DNA of 64,000 nt from Streptomyces cynarae (GTDB taxonomy: Bacteria; Actinomycetota; Actinomycetes; Streptomycetales; Streptomycetaceae): NCBI RefSeq assembly GCF_025642135.1, contig NZ_CP106793.1, positions 2,463,001-2,527,000 on the forward strand, given 5' to 3'. The first letter of the stretch is position 1; every line of letters begins with the position of its first letter. The translations under genes and the position numbers were made by a program. Positions 28,450-37,174 of this stretch are shown one piece after another. Under the pieces are notes generated by a model, which was not told where the DNA came from, did no database searches, and worked only from the letters and a program-made list of their open reading frames with translations.

Positions 28450-31400
28450 GCGGGCGGGCGCGTCTGGCACTGTGTGCCGCGGCGGCGACGCTGATGACGT
28501 CGTGCGCCCTGCTGCCGCTGGTGAGCCCGACCACCTGGTTGTTCCAGGCGGCGATGCTGGTGGCGGCGGTGACCGGGGTGGGCGCGGCGACCCGGCGGGT
28601 GCCGCTGGCGCGTCCGCTGGTCCTCGCCTGCCAGGTGGTGGTCGCCCTGCTGCTGCTCACGCTGGTCTTCGCCCGGCAGCAGGCCCTGGCCGGGTTCGTC
28701 CCCGGTCCCGACGCCTTCCAGCACTTCGGGGAGCTGCTGCAGTCGGGCAGGGACGACGTCGGGCGGTACACGAGCCCGGCGCCGCTGACGCCCGGGATCC
28801 GGCTGATGGTGGTCGGCGGGGTGCTGCTGATCGGACTCCTGGTGGATGCGCTGGCGGTGACGTTCCGCACGGCGGCGCCGGCCGGACTGCCGCTGCTCGC
28901 GCTGTACGCGGTGGCGACGGCCCTGTCGCACGGCGGAGCCGACTGGGTGTGGTTCCTGGTGGCCTCGGGCGGCTATCTGATGCTGTTGCTGGCCGAGGGC
29001 CGCGACCGGCTGTCCCAGTGGGGGCGGGTCTTCACAGGCGCCCCGCGCCAGGGTGGCGGGGACTTCGGGGGCGCGGTGGCTCCCGTGCGCACCGGGCGGC
29101 GGATCGGCGCGGTGGCGCTGGGCATCGCCCTGGTGGTGCCACTGGCCCTGCCCTCGCTGCGGGGCGGGCTGTTGGACGGCACCGGGGCCGGGGTGGGCGC
29201 CGGGCTCGGCGACGGCAACACGATCTCCGCGGTCAACCCACTGGTGTCGCTGCGCGACAGCCTGAACGTGGACCAGGACCGCCAGGTCATGGCATACCGC
29301 ACCAACACGGACGACACCCAGGACATGTACCTGAGGATCGTCGCCCTGGACGACTTCGACGGCACCACCTGGAAGCCCGCCCAGCGGCACATCACCTCCG
29401 TGCCGGACTCGTTCCCGACGCCGACCGGACTCGCGGGCGGCGTACGGCGGACCGAGATCGAGACGCGGATCTCGGCCGCGGACTGGTACGCGCAGGACTG
29501 GCTGCCGATGCCGTACCCGGCGGCGAGCGTGAAGATCAAGGGCAGCTGGCGGTACGAGCCGGTGGGCCGCACGCTCGTCGGCGACCACGGGCAGAACACG
29601 CGGGGCGTGCAGTACGACGTCAAGAGTCTGATCGTGCAGCCGACGGCGGAGCAGCTGGCCGAGGCCCCTGAGCCGCCGGCGTCGCTGAAGCGCGAGTTCA
29701 CGAAGGTGCCGTCCTCGCTGCCCGCCGTGGTGGCAGAGACGGCCCGCAGGGTGACGGCAGGGTCGTCGAACCACTACGAGCAGGCGGTCAAGCTCCAGGA
29801 CTACTTCGCGGTCGACGGCGGCTTCACCTACAACACGCAGGTGCAGGTCGGCACCGGACCGAACGCGATCGCCCGGTTCCTCAGGGACAAGCAGGGCTTC
29901 TGCGTGCACTTCTCCTTCGCGATGGCCGCGATGGCGCGGACGCTGGGGATTCCGGCGCGGGTCGCGGTGGGCTTCACCCCCGGGTCGCCGCAGGCGGACG
30001 GCTCGATGTCGGTGGGGCTGCGGGACGCGCACGCGTGGCCTGAGCTGTACTTCGAGGGCGTGGGCTGGACCCGTTTCGAGCCGACCCCGAACCGGGGCTC
30101 GACCCCGTCCTACACGCAGTCGAACACGCCGACCGGGGAGATTCCGGTGGTGCCGCGGCCGTCGCTGTCGTCGTCGACGGCGCCGTCCACCGCGCCGTCG
30201 GCGAGCGAGAGCTGCTCGGCGGCCCTGCGGAAGATCGAGGGATGCCCGAGCCAGTCCTCGCAGGTCGCTACGGGCTCCGGGGACGACGGGCCGCCGTGGT
30301 ACCGCGTGCTGTTGTGGGCGCTGCTGGGTCTGGTGCTGGTGGCGGTGCCGCTGACGCCGATGCTGTGGCGGCTCAGGAGCCGGTCGGTGCGGCTGGCCTC
30401 CGCCCAGCACGCCCCGTCCGCGCCACCGCTCGCCCGCGTCCGCCGCGGGGATCGCGGCGGTGAGCGGTATGCGGACGAGATCGGGGTGACGGTGCTGTCC
30501 GGTGACACCGCCTCGAGCCGGGCGACCGAGGTGGCCGTGGGGCACACTCTGGCCGTGTGGCGGGAGCTCACGGACACGGCGTGGGACTACGGCATCGCGC
30601 CGGACGACGCGCTGACGCCGCGGAAGGCGGCCGAGCGGATCGTGCGGCTGGGCCGGCTGGATCCCGAGACGGCCGGGGCCGTGCACCGGGTGGCGGGCGC
30701 GGTGGAGCAGGTTCTGTACGCGCCGGAGCCGCGGTCCGAGACGGGCCTGGTGGACGACGTGCGCAAGCTGCGAGCGTCCCTGCGCTCCACGGCCGGCCGC
30801 CGCACCCGCCTCCGCGCGATAGTGGCCCCTCCCTCGGCGATGCGCGCGGTATGGGCGGCAGCGGACCGCTGGGCCGATCTGAGGACGCGCTGGGCGACCC
30901 GCTGGACGGCCCTGACGCGCCGCCCGTCGGAGCAGCGAGGGGCTGACACGGGGTGCCGCCCGCCCTGTCGACGGGGCGGGCGGCTCTCGGGCACTGCGCT
31001 CGGCGCCGATGGCCTGATGGCCTGGGACGGCGACCCCACCCCTCAACGGCCTGAGGGGCACCCCAGCGGCATCGTCGTCGGTCGCACGACGTCTCCGGTC
31101 GCACGACGTCTCCGGGCCGGGCCCGCAGGCGCTACCGGCTCGCCGTTGCAAGCGCCGCGCCGCCCGTCGCCCCGCCCGAGCGGGGGCGGCGGGCGGGACG
31201 GACCGCGGCGGCCCCCAGGGCCGGTACGGGTACGGGCACAGCAACAGGGGCGACCTTCCGGTCGCCCCTGTTGCGTCACGTCTGCGGCTACTGGCCCTGT
31301 TCGTCCCGTCGGCGCTGCCAGCGTTGTTCGATGCGGTCCATCACGGAGCGTCGCTGACGCACCTGTCGGCGGACGCCCGGCGCTCCCTGCTCACCCGGCT

Positions 31401-31451
31401 TGGGAACCTTGCGCCAACCGGTCACCACGAGCACCGCACAGCCCAGCATGA
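28446..31451 (+). CDS. Transglutaminase-like membrane protein (DUF3488 type), apparent C-terminal run-on
   Basis: GTG start at 28446 overlaps the DUF58 stop. Five to six membrane segments cover about 1-240, then comes an extracytoplasmic transglutaminase-like domain with catalytic Cys at about 485 (KQGFCVHFSFAMAAMARTLG), His at about 528 (RDAHAWPELYFEGVGW) and a following Asp/Asn region. Another membrane segment at about 618-640 precedes a cytoplasmic DUF4129-like tail. The frame as given runs on to 31451 (1001 residues), through one terminator hairpin and across the converging DUF3040 gene. One extra G in the run at 30939-30942 would end it at TGA 30944-30946 (about 834 residues), which I think is the real end. 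Confidence 0.88.
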   Translation: MSGRARLALCAAAATLMTSCALLPLVSPTTWLFQAAMLVAAVTGVGAATRRVPLARPLVLACQVVVALLLLTLVFARQQALAGFVPGPDAFQHFGELLQSGRDDVGRYTSPAPLTPGIRLMVVGGVLLIGLLVDALAVTFRTAAPAGLPLLALYAVATALSHGGADWVWFLVASGGYLMLLLAEGRDRLSQWGRVFTGAPRQGGGDFGGAVAPVRTGRRIGAVALGIALVVPLALPSLRGGLLDGTGAGVGAGLGDGNTISAVNPLVSLRDSLNVDQDRQVMAYRTNTDDTQDMYLRIVALDDFDGTTWKPAQRHITSVPDSFPTPTGLAGGVRRTEIETRISAADWYAQDWLPMPYPAASVKIKGSWRYEPVGRTLVGDHGQNTRGVQYDVKSLIVQPTAEQLAEAPEPPASLKREFTKVPSSLPAVVAETARRVTAGSSNHYEQAVKLQDYFAVDGGFTYNTQVQVGTGPNAIARFLRDKQGFCVHFSFAMAAMARTLGIPARVAVGFTPGSPQADGSMSVGLRDAHAWPELYFEGVGWTRFEPTPNRGSTPSYTQSNTPTGEIPVVPRPSLSSSTAPSTAPSASESCSAALRKIEGCPSQSSQVATGSGDDGPPWYRVLLWALLGLVLVAVPLTPMLWRLRSRSVRLASAQHAPSAPPLARVRRGDRGGERYADEIGVTVLSGDTASSRATEVAVGHTLAVWRELTDTAWDYGIAPDDALTPRKAAERIVRLGRLDPETAGAVHRVAGAVEQVLYAPEPRSETGLVDDVRKLRASLRSTAGRRTRLRAIVAPPSAMRAVWAAADRWADLRTRWATRWTALTRRPSEQRGADTGCRPPCRRGGRLSGTALGADGLMAWDGDPTPQRPEGHPSGIVVGRTTSPVARRLRAGPAGATGSPLQAPRRPSPRPSGGGGRDGPRRPPGPVRVRAQQQGRPSGRPCCVTSAATGPVRPVGAASVVRCGPSRSVADAPVGGRPALPAHPAWEPCANRSPRAPHSPA
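30955..30984 (+). terminator. Hairpin just after the likely true end of the transglutaminase gene
   Basis: An 11-bp stem, GCCGCCCGCCC (30955-30965) with GGGCGGGCGGC (30974-30984), and an 8-base loop. It lies 9 bases after the TGA at 30944-30946 that becomes in-frame if one G was lost. Confidence 0.6.
31080..31113. repeat. Perfect 17-base tandem duplication
   Basis: GGTCGCACGACGTCTCC occurs at 31080-31096 and again at 31097-31113 without mismatch, in the spacer between the transglutaminase and DUF3040 genes. The unit contains a small palindrome (ACGACGT-like), but no function is evident. Confidence 0.85.
31241..31274. terminator. Strong bidirectional terminator-like hairpin
   Basis: A perfect 15-bp stem, GCAACAGGGGCGACC (31241-31255) with its complement at 31260-31274, and a TTCC tetraloop. 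It lies 14 bases after the stop of the minus-strand DUF3040 gene, between converging genes, so it probably ends that transcript and may stop the opposing one. Confidence 0.8.
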
Positions 31452-31671
31452 CGAGGAATCCCACCACGCTGATCCAGATCTGCTTCGCGACCATTCCGGC
31501 CATGAGGAGCGCGATACCCACGAGGAAGCCCGCGACCGCCTGGTAGACCCGCCGCCGGGTGTACGTACGCAGCCCGCTTCCCTCAAGCGCCGACGCGAAC
31601 TTGGGATCTTCGGCGTACAGCGCTCGCTCCATCTGCTCGAGCATGCGCTGCTCGTGCTCCGAGAGCGGCAC
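31288..31671 (-). CDS. DUF3040 domain membrane protein
   Basis: 127 residues from GTG at 31671 (VPLSEHEQRML), with GAGGAGG upstream; an ATG at 31788 gives an extension without homology. The DUF3040 start motif PLSEHEQRMLEQMERALYAE is followed by two membrane segments at about 45-65 and 68-88 and a basic C-terminal tail rich in Arg and Gln. The family is common in actinobacteria and of unknown function. Confidence 0.9.
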   Translation of the reverse strand: MPLSEHEQRMLEQMERALYAEDPKFASALEGSGLRTYTRRRVYQAVAGFLVGIALLMAGMVAKQIWISVVGFLVMLGCAVLVVTGWRKVPKPGEQGAPGVRRQVRQRRSVMDRIEQRWQRRRDEQGQ

Positions 31672-31948
31672 GGAGTCCTCCTCATCGTGCAGTCGCCGGG
31701 GCGACCGGGGGTCCCCTTCAGGATAGGCAGGGAATCGCCCCCTTGAAACCCGCCCCTCTACGCCAATTGGCCAACCGGAATCCGCCATGCCCGTCCCGGC
31801 TCACTGAGATCTTCATTCCCCAGCGGCCGACCCGTCATGCCGGTCGGTCTCCCTCGATCATACGGCGCGGACCGCCCGATCGGGGGGCCTGTGGCGTACT
31901 CCATCCGCCGCCAAGCCGCTGATCAGCGGGGCGCCACGAACAGGCCGC

Positions 31949-32719
31949 TCAGGACTCGGCGGCCCCCCTGGTCTCACCCAGCACGTGCAGCTGCGTCGCC
32001 ACCGAGTGGAACGCCGGAGACTCGGCCGCCGCGGCCTCCAACTTGAGCAGCGCCTCCAGCGCGCCCGGCTCGGTGTCCACCAGCACCCCGGGCACCAGGT
32101 CCGCGAAGACCCGCACACCGTGCACCGCGCCCACGCTCAGGCCGGCGTCCTCGACGAGCGCGGTGAGCTGCTGCGCGGTGAAGCGGTGCGGTACGGGGTC
32201 GCCCTCGCCCCAGCGGCCGTTCGGGTCCTGCAGCGCCTGGCCGGCCTCCTTGAAGTGCCCGGCGAGGGCCCGCGCGAGCACGGCACCGCCGAGGCCCGCG
32301 GCCAGCAGGCTGAGGACACCGTCGGGGCGCAGGGCCGCGACGGCGTTGCGGACGCCCTCGGCGGGGTCGTCGACGTACTCCAGGACACCGTGGCACAGCA
32401 CCACGTCGTAGCCGCCGCGCTCGACCACGTCGAACAGGCCGTGCGCGTCGCCCTGCACGCCCTGCACCCGGTCGGCGACACCGGCCTCGGCGGCCCGGCG
32501 CTCCAGCGCGAACAGCGCGTTCGGGCTGGGGTCGACGACGGTGACGCGGTGGCCGAGGCGGGCGAGGGGCACGGCGAAGTTGCCGCTGCCGCCACCGGTG
32601 TCGAGGACGTCCAGCACGTCCCGCCCCGTGGCCTTGACCCGGCGGTCGAGGGCGTCCTTGAGGACCTCCCAGACCACGGCGGTACGGAGAGACGCGCGGG
32701 GGCGAGTGGGGTCCGACAC
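31949..32719 (-). CDS. Class I SAM-dependent methyltransferase
   Basis: 256 residues, GTG start at 32719. The Rossmann-type SAM-binding motif I is VLDVLDTGGGSGNFAVPLA at about 35-53, with VTVVDPSPNALFALE as the acidic motif II and VVLCHGVLEYVDDP at about 107-120. It resembles the UbiE/CmoA type of small-molecule methyltransferase. The substrate cannot be told. It is followed by DUF3040 on the same strand after a 277-base gap in which I see no gene. Confidence 0.88.
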   Translation of the reverse strand: MSDPTRPRASLRTAVVWEVLKDALDRRVKATGRDVLDVLDTGGGSGNFAVPLARLGHRVTVVDPSPNALFALERRAAEAGVADRVQGVQGDAHGLFDVVERGGYDVVLCHGVLEYVDDPAEGVRNAVAALRPDGVLSLLAAGLGGAVLARALAGHFKEAGQALQDPNGRWGEGDPVPHRFTAQQLTALVEDAGLSVGAVHGVRVFADLVPGVLVDTEPGALEALLKLEAAAAESPAFHSVATQLHVLGETRGAAES

Positions 32720-32869
32720 GGCAGTTGACTCCTCGGCGCGGCACCGCCTGGTGTTCGGCGGAGCGATCGGACGGCCTTCCGACCCCTGTCACCAGGGGCG
32801 AAGGACTTCAGGCGCCTCCACCCTATTGCCTCCGGCCCCCGCGCCGGACCCCTCATCCCACCCGGATCC

Positions 32870-33409
32870 TCACCCCGCGTCCGGCATCTCCCGCTCCGCC
32901 TCCTGTCTCGGCTGCGGAAGAACCGGCTGGAGCACCAGCATCCGCTCGACCAGGCGCAGGAACATCGCCACGTCCCGTATCAGGTCGTCCGCGTCCCGGG
33001 TGCCGGCCGCACCGCGGATGCCGGCCTCGGCGCGGGCGCGACGGGCGGCGCCGGAGGCGAACAGCGCGCTCCACTCGGTGAGTTCGGGCGCGATCTCGGG
33101 GAGCACTTCCCAGGCGCTGCGGATCTTCGCGCGGCGCCGCGCGGTCGGCTCCGGGCGCCCGCGTGCGGCGAGCACGGCGGCGGCGGTGCGCAGGGCCGCC
33201 AGGTGGGCCGTCGCGTACCGCTCGTTCGGCGTTTCGAGGAGGGTGGCCTCCTCCAGTGCGGCGCGGGCCTGGGCCAGCAGGTCGAGCGCGGCAGGCGGGG
33301 CCGTGGCCCGGCGCAGCACGGGGTGCACGTCGCTCGCAGGGCCGGTCAGTGAGGGGGCAGGGCCGGTGGCGCGGCGCCGGCGTGCGGCGGCTGCGTGGTG
33401 ACTGGCCAT
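32870..33409 (-). CDS. SAV_6107-type HEPN domain protein
   Basis: 179 residues from ATG at 33409 (MASHHAAAARRRR), with GGAGG 6 bases upstream. After a basic, disordered N terminus it is all-helical: LDLLAQARAALEEATLLETP, NERYATAHLAALRTAAAVLA, then a helix ending LIRDVAMFLRLVERML. This matches the Streptomyces HEPN-type family that takes its name from S. avermitilis SAV_6107. Many HEPN proteins are RNases with an Rx4-6H motif. I do not see a clear copy here, so catalysis is doubtful. It is divergent from the ABC/YhgE operon. Confidence 0.8.
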   Translation of the reverse strand: MASHHAAAARRRRATGPAPSLTGPASDVHPVLRRATAPPAALDLLAQARAALEEATLLETPNERYATAHLAALRTAAAVLAARGRPEPTARRRAKIRSAWEVLPEIAPELTEWSALFASGAARRARAEAGIRGAAGTRDADDLIRDVAMFLRLVERMLVLQPVLPQPRQEAEREMPDAG

Positions 33410-33510
33410 GACGAACCTCCTGTCGTCTGTGTGACGGCACGCCCTGATACGGGCTGCCGTATGTGCCCATCGTGGGGTATGGCACTGACAATCCGTTCTG
33501 ACCTGCTCTT

Positions 33511-33557
33511 TTGCTTCGCTCAGAGGTTCGGGGTAGTTTTTGCACTGACCAGTCAGT
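33511..33557 (+). promoter_or_regulatory. Promoter and TetR-type operator of the ABC-YhgE-tetR operon
   Basis: A candidate -35 TTGCTT (33511-33516) and -10 TAGTTT (33534-33539) have a 17-base spacer. Right after, at the expected transcription start, is the inverted repeat ACTGAC-CA-GTCAGT (33544-33557). Such TGAC/GTCA palindromes are typical TetR family sites, and the third gene of the operon encodes a TetR regulator, so autorepression is the simplest reading. The pairing of site and regulator is an inference. Confidence 0.65.
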
Positions 33558-33634
33558 TCAAAAGCCCGGGGTTCCCGGGGTCCTGTGACCGGACCCCGGG
33601 ACTGGGTGCCCCACCCAGGGGAACGAGGGGGGAC

Positions 33635-34441
33635 ATGGACATGCAGGAGACGGCGGCCGGGGTCGCCGTCAGTGCCGCCGGCTTCGGCCTGAAGGGACCG
33701 CGCGGCTGGGCCTTCCGGGGCGTCGGCCTCGAGGCGGAGCCCGGCTCGCTCATCGCCGTCGAGGGCCCCTCGGGCTCCGGCCGGACCTGTCTGCTGCTCG
33801 CGCTCACCGGGCGGATGAGGCCGAGCGAGGGACGGGCCGCGGTCGGCGGGCACCGGCTGCCCAAGGAGATGTCCGCCGTGCGCGGGATCAGCGATCTCGC
33901 GCACGTGCCCGGCGTCACCGACCTCGACCCGGCCCTGACCGTCGGCGAGCATCTGCGCGAACGCGCCCTGCTGGAAAGCAGGTTCGCGGACTCCCTGCGG
34001 GCGGCGCTGCGCCCCAGGAGTGATCGGGCGGCCGAGGCGGAACGTCGTATCGACACCGCCCTCGCCGCCGCCGGACTCGACCCGGAACAGCTGCCCAAGG
34101 GCCGCCGGACCGCCGTACGCGACCTGGAGCGCCTCGAGGCCCTGCGGCTGTCCGTGGCGCTGGCCCTGATCGGCCGGCCCCGCCTGCTCGCCGTCGACGA
34201 CGCCGACCTGAAGCTGTCCCCCGCCGAACGGGCGGAAGCCTGGGACCTGTTGAGGTCGCTGACCGAGGACGGGACGACCGTCCTCGCGGTGTGCACCGAG
34301 GCCCCCGAGGACGCCGTCGTGGTGTCGACGGCACCCGGCGCGCGGCACGCGCGCGAGGAGACCACCCCCGACGAGCCGACCGTAGAAGGCGACGACGACA
34401 AGGAGACGGCGGATGCGCTCGCCGAGACTGGCCGCGCTTGA
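33635..34441 (+). CDS. ABC transporter ATP-binding subunit with atypical nucleotide-site motifs
   Basis: 268 residues from ATG at 33635 (MDMQETAAG), with GAGGGG just upstream. Fold and position mark it as an ABC ATPase paired with the YhgE membrane protein encoded 29 bases before its stop. Walker A is GPSGSGRT at 44-51, with Arg in place of the usual Lys. Walker B is LLAVDDADLKLS, with Asp where Glu normally serves as catalytic base, and the LSGGQ signature is replaced by DLERLEALRLS. The acidic C-terminal tail overlaps the next gene. It could be a weak or regulatory ATPase. Confidence 0.82.
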   Translation: MDMQETAAGVAVSAAGFGLKGPRGWAFRGVGLEAEPGSLIAVEGPSGSGRTCLLLALTGRMRPSEGRAAVGGHRLPKEMSAVRGISDLAHVPGVTDLDPALTVGEHLRERALLESRFADSLRAALRPRSDRAAEAERRIDTALAAAGLDPEQLPKGRRTAVRDLERLEALRLSVALALIGRPRLLAVDDADLKLSPAERAEAWDLLRSLTEDGTTVLAVCTEAPEDAVVVSTAPGARHAREETTPDEPTVEGDDDKETADALAETGRA

Positions 34442-36497
34442 ACTCAGGCGGTTCGGCAGGGGAAAGCTGCCGCGTGCGGCGCTGGTGGCGCTCCTGCTGC
34501 TGCCGCTGCTGTACGGCGCCCTGTACCTGTGGTCGTTCTGGGACCCGTACGGGAGGCTGGACCGCATCCCCGTGGCGCTCGTCGACGACGACAAGGGCAC
34601 GACCGTCGCCGGCCGGAGGCTCACCGCGGGCGACGACCTCGTCAAGGGCCTGCTCAAGAGCGACACCTTCGAGTGGCACCGGGTGGGCGCCGCCGAAGCC
34701 AGGAAGGGCGTCGAGGACGGCACCTACTACTTGTCGCTGACCATGCCGTCCGACTTCAGCGCCAAGATCGCCTCCAGCTCCGGAAGCTCCCCCGAGACGG
34801 GCGCCCTTCAGGTACGGACGAACGACGCCAACAACTACATCGTCGGGCAGATCTCCAAGACGGTGTTCGCCGAGGTGCGCGCTGCCGCATCCACCAAGAC
34901 GTCGCGGTCGTTCCTCGACCGGATCTTCATCTCGTTCTCGGACATCCACGGGGCCACCGTCAAAGCCGCCGACGGCGCCGACCAGCTCACGGGCGGGATC
35001 GGCAAGGCGGAGAAAGGCTCAAAGGACCTGGCCGACGGCTTGCAGGAGGCCAAGAGCGGCAGCGCAAAGCTGTCGAGCGGCCTGACGAAGCTCGACCGGG
35101 GCGCGGGCGCCCTCCAGGACGGCGCCCAGCAGGTCGCGGACGGCACCCAGGCGCTCGCCGACCGGGTGCACGGCGCGGCCGACCAGGTGCGGCCCTTCCT
35201 GAAGAAGGACGGACGGCAGATCGCCGACACCGCGACCCTGGTGGCCGACTCGTCGGGCGTCATCAGCGAGCACCTCGACGCCTTCGTCACCACGGCCCCC
35301 GTCGCCGAGAAGGGCACGCGTGAAGCGTCCGAGACGCTGGACGCGGTGTACGAGAGGCGCTGTGTGAACCAGGTCCTGTCCGACCCCGCGTGCGCGGACC
35401 TGAAGAAGGCGAAGGACGCCGCCGCGGACGCGGCACGGCTCGCCGAGGACGTGAACACCGTGGTGCAGGACTACCACGGCGACATGACCGCCATGCGGCA
35501 GGACCTGAAGACCCTCCAGCAGCAGGCCCGGGCGCTGGCCAAGGCGGCACCGCACCTGTCCGGCGACCTCGACGACGCGGTCTCCAAGGTGGACGCGCTC
35601 AACAAGGGCGCCGCCGAGGTCGCCAAGGGCGCCCGGACCCTGCACACCGGCCTTGGCGCCGCCCGGACCGGGGCGGCCGACCTGGACGCGGGCATCGGCA
35701 AGCTGGAGACGGGCGCGATCGACCTGAACGGCGGCATGTACAAGCTCGCCGACGGCTCCGGGAAGCTCGCCGACGGGCTCCACGACGGGGCGGGCAAGAT
35801 CCCCGACTACGACAAGCAGGACCGCGACCGGCGCACCCAGGTCATGGCGGACCCGGTGCAACTCGCCTCCCGGGACCTGCACCACGCGCCCAACTACGGC
35901 ACCGGTTTCGCTCCGTACTTCATCCCGCTGTCCCTGTGGGTGGGCGCGATGGTGGCGTACATGCTGATACCGCCGATGAACCGGCGCGCGCTCGCGGCGG
36001 GCGCCTCCGCCTGGCGGATCGCGCTGGCGGGCTGGCTGCCGGTGGCCGCCGTGGGCGTGCTGCAGACGGCCGCCCTGATGGCCGTGCTGCACTGGGCGAT
36101 CGGCCTGGAGATGACGCGCGCGGCGGGGACGATCGGGTTCCTGTTCCTGGTGGCGGCGTGCTTCGCGGCGCTCGTCCAGTGGCTGAACGCGCGCTTCGGG
36201 GCGGCGGGCCGGATCCTCGTCCTCGCCCTGCTGATGCTCCAGCTGACGTCCGCGGGCGGTACCTACCCCGTGCAGACCTCCCCGGGCTTCTTCAACGCCA
36301 TCCACCCCTTCCTGCCGATGAGTTACGTCGTCGAAGCGCTGCGGAGGCTCATCACGGGCGGCGGCCTCGGTCCCGTGTGGCAGGCGTGCGCCGTGCTCAC
36401 GGCGTTCACCGCGGGCGCCCTCGCGCTGACCGCCCTGTCGGCCCGGCGCAGGCAGGTGTGGACGCTCGACCGACTGCACCCGGAGCTGAACCTGTGA
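34413..36497 (+). CDS. YhgE/Pip family membrane protein (ABC-2 type permease)
   Basis: 694 residues. One membrane segment at about 20-44 is followed by a large extracytoplasmic region (45-490) with many heptad-like units such as GADQLTGGIGKAEKGSKDLADG, typical of the YhgE X-region. Five to six C-terminal membrane segments (about 500-680) have the ABC-2 fold. These proteins include phage infection and type VII-linked factors and actinobacterial efflux partners. The substrate here is unknown. A Cys pair (CVNQVLSDPAC) lies in the outer domain. With the ATPase and TetR it forms a likely efflux operon. Confidence 0.88.
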   Translation: MRSPRLAALELRRFGRGKLPRAALVALLLLPLLYGALYLWSFWDPYGRLDRIPVALVDDDKGTTVAGRRLTAGDDLVKGLLKSDTFEWHRVGAAEARKGVEDGTYYLSLTMPSDFSAKIASSSGSSPETGALQVRTNDANNYIVGQISKTVFAEVRAAASTKTSRSFLDRIFISFSDIHGATVKAADGADQLTGGIGKAEKGSKDLADGLQEAKSGSAKLSSGLTKLDRGAGALQDGAQQVADGTQALADRVHGAADQVRPFLKKDGRQIADTATLVADSSGVISEHLDAFVTTAPVAEKGTREASETLDAVYERRCVNQVLSDPACADLKKAKDAAADAARLAEDVNTVVQDYHGDMTAMRQDLKTLQQQARALAKAAPHLSGDLDDAVSKVDALNKGAAEVAKGARTLHTGLGAARTGAADLDAGIGKLETGAIDLNGGMYKLADGSGKLADGLHDGAGKIPDYDKQDRDRRTQVMADPVQLASRDLHHAPNYGTGFAPYFIPLSLWVGAMVAYMLIPPMNRRALAAGASAWRIALAGWLPVAAVGVLQTAALMAVLHWAIGLEMTRAAGTIGFLFLVAACFAALVQWLNARFGAAGRILVLALLMLQLTSAGGTYPVQTSPGFFNAIHPFLPMSYVVEALRRLITGGGLGPVWQACAVLTAFTAGALALTALSARRRQVWTLDRLHPELNL

Positions 36498-36541
36498 GGT
36501 CCGGGCCATCCCACCGGGACGTTCCTGTGAGAATCAGGGCC

Positions 36542-37174
36542 ATGGAACGCAGCAGCGCCGCTACGTCGGGCGGCTCGAGCCGCCGCGAGGCGACCCGGCA
36601 GAAGCTCTACGAGGCGGCCGTCACCCTGATCGCGGAGCAGGGCTTCTCCGCGACCACCGTCGACGAGATCGCCGAGCGGGCCGGGGTCGCGAAGGGCACG
36701 GTCTACTACAACTTCGCGAGCAAGTCCGTCCTCTTCGAGGAGTTGCTGCGGCACGGTGTGGGGCTCCTGACCGCCTCCCTCAGGGACGCGGCCGAGCAGA
36801 GCGACCGGGCGGGCGGTACCAAGGTGGACGCGCTGGACGCCATGATCCGCGCCGGGCTGGCCTTCATCGCCCGCTACCCGTCCTTCACCCAGCTGTACGT
36901 GGCCGAGCTGTGGCGCACCAACCGGGCCTGGCAGTCCACGCTCATGGTGGTCCGGCGGCAGGTCGTCGCGGCCATCGAGGACGTGCTGCGCGCAGGTGTG
37001 GAAAGCGGCGAGTTCAGCGACGAGATCGACGTCCCGCTGACGGCCGCGGCACTGGTCGGCATGGTGCTGGTGGCGGCGCTGGACTGGCAGTCGTTCCAGC
37101 CGGAGCGCTCCCTGGACGACGTCCACGCGGCGCTGTCGCGGCTGATCCAGGGACGCGTGAGCGGCGGCCGGTAG
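36542..37174 (+). CDS. TetR/AcrR family transcriptional regulator
   Basis: 210 residues. The N-terminal helix-turn-helix is at about 20-62 (LYEAAVTLIAEQGFSATTVD, AERAGVAKGTVYYNFASK). The C-terminal ligand and dimer domain is of the AcrR type (YPSFTQLYVAELWRTNRAW). ATG start at 36542; a GTG at 36527 is possible. It is 44 bases after yhgE, so it likely controls its own operon through the palindrome at 33544-33557. The ligand is unknown. Confidence 0.9.
   Translation: MERSSAATSGGSSRREATRQKLYEAAVTLIAEQGFSATTVDEIAERAGVAKGTVYYNFASKSVLFEELLRHGVGLLTASLRDAAEQSDRAGGTKVDALDAMIRAGLAFIARYPSFTQLYVAELWRTNRAWQSTLMVVRRQVVAAIEDVLRAGVESGEFSDEIDVPLTAAALVGMVLVAALDWQSFQPERSLDDVHAALSRLIQGRVSGGR

Noticed and set aside
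28122..31244. A 1040-codon minus-strand frame opposite DUF58 and the transglutaminase
   Set aside because: It is a shadow of two well-supported genes with catalytic motifs; it has Arg/Pro-rich content and no ribosome site.
32870..33409. A HEPN/MNT toxin-antitoxin pair
   Set aside because: There is no nucleotidyltransferase partner next to it and no clear Rx4-6H RNase motif; the protein belongs to a conserved Streptomyces family.
33544..33557. The palindrome as an insertion-sequence end or attachment site
   Set aside because: There is no transposase, integrase or tRNA nearby, and it sits at a promoter start, which fits an operator better.
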